14,418 nucleotides of DNA from Gemmatimonadota bacterium (GTDB taxonomy: Bacteria > Gemmatimonadota > Gemmatimonadetes > Gemmatimonadales > Gemmatimonadaceae), in contig JAQBQC010000254.1 of assembly GCA_028287205.1 (NCBI GenBank), positions 1 to 14,418 on the forward strand, read 5' to 3'. Positions 14,269 through 14,418 of the stretch are shown in pieces. The translations under genes were made by a program, and so were the position numbers. Within the stretch, counting starts at the first letter, position 1, and each line of letters begins with the position of its first letter. Under the pieces are notes generated by a model. That model was not told the DNA's origin, did no database searches, and worked only from the letters and a program-made list of their open reading frames with translations.

Positions 14269-14418
14269 TCACGCCGGTGAGCTGCGCGCGCGTCGGACTC
14301 CGCGAGCCTTCTCATTCCGCACCGTCGCCCACGCCACCACCGCCCCTGCCGCGCACAGCCCCGCCGAGATGTGCATCGCGCGAACGTAGCCCGCCGAAAA
14401 CGCCGCGCCTTCGAGCTG
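14269..14418 (-). CDS. C-terminal end of a probable MFS transporter, cut by window edge
   Basis: The minus-strand frame is open from the right edge and ends at TGA (complement of 14269-14271), giving the last 49 residues. They contain one hydrophobic segment (YVRAMHISAGLCAAGAVVAWATV) preceded by AFSAG and followed by a basic, polar tail (NEKARGVRRARSS). That is the way many 14-helix DHA2-type multidrug MFS transporters end (AF..G...A....A.L...GA..A...VR). Only a fragment is visible, so the family assignment is by resemblance. It is on the same strand as the PLD gene but 377 nt away. Confidence 0.5.
   Translation of the reverse strand, partial: QLEGAAFSAGYVRAMHISAGLCAAGAVVAWATVRNEKARGVRRARSSPA

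Noticed and set aside
1..14418. tRNA, rRNA, CRISPR arrays, insertion sequences, att sites, phage genes
   Set aside because: None seen: no repeat-spacer pattern, no transposase or integrase motifs, no cloverleaf-like sequence in the gaps.

Overview
The window is GC-rich, densely packed bacterial DNA with no RNA genes, CRISPR array, insertion sequence or prophage gene that I can see. The best taxonomic hint is the large Ser/Thr kinase at 4336-6606. Its layout (kinase, then a TolB/FlgO-like domain, then TPRs) and its glycine-rich loop sequence are typical of Gemmatimonadota, with Acidobacteriota second. I infer a soil-type Gemmatimonadota chromosome or metagenome bin from this, not from a marker gene.

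Layout, left to right. The left edge holds a nearly complete protocatechuate 3,4-dioxygenase beta subunit (pcaH, minus). It is divergent from a plus-strand cluster of a cyclase-family hydrolase, a fold-type I aminotransferase, an ornithine cyclodeaminase/mu-crystallin family protein and a CrcB/FluC fluoride channel. The last three have gaps of 16-36 nt between them; the cyclase is separated from the aminotransferase by 78 nt. The 148-bp region between pcaH and the cyclase carries two dyad symmetries that look like operators. Next is the kinase-TPR protein (plus), whose stop codon overlaps that of a convergent PQQ-dependent dehydrogenase (minus). The dehydrogenase gene is broken by one frameshift near 7603. 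Upstream of it on the same strand is a SufR-like (COG2345 type) regulator with five cysteines in its C-terminal domain. The regulator is divergent from a secreted DUF4142 protein.

The regulator/DUF4142 intergenic region contains a perfect 7-6-7 palindrome whose two arms double as TTGACT -35 boxes pointing in opposite directions. It has the same geometry as the site known for cyanobacterial SufR, and is the most informative regulatory signal in the window. A strong hairpin with a GCGA loop separates DUF4142 from a convergent M20 peptidase. Then follow a small secreted NTF2-like protein and a short beta-carbonic anhydrase (plus), a two-HKD phospholipase D family protein (minus), and the last 49 residues of a probable MFS transporter (minus) at the right edge.

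How the genes work together: the cyclase, aminotransferase and OCD-family genes look like a small catabolic or modification pathway for an amino-acid-like compound. The presence of a fluoride channel at the end of that unit is unexplained. The rest is ordinary accessory and housekeeping content. I do not see a clear novel defence, mobile or biosynthetic system; the best leads are the SufR-like operator, the altered metal site of the cyclase, and the cyclase/aminotransferase/OCD/CrcB cluster.
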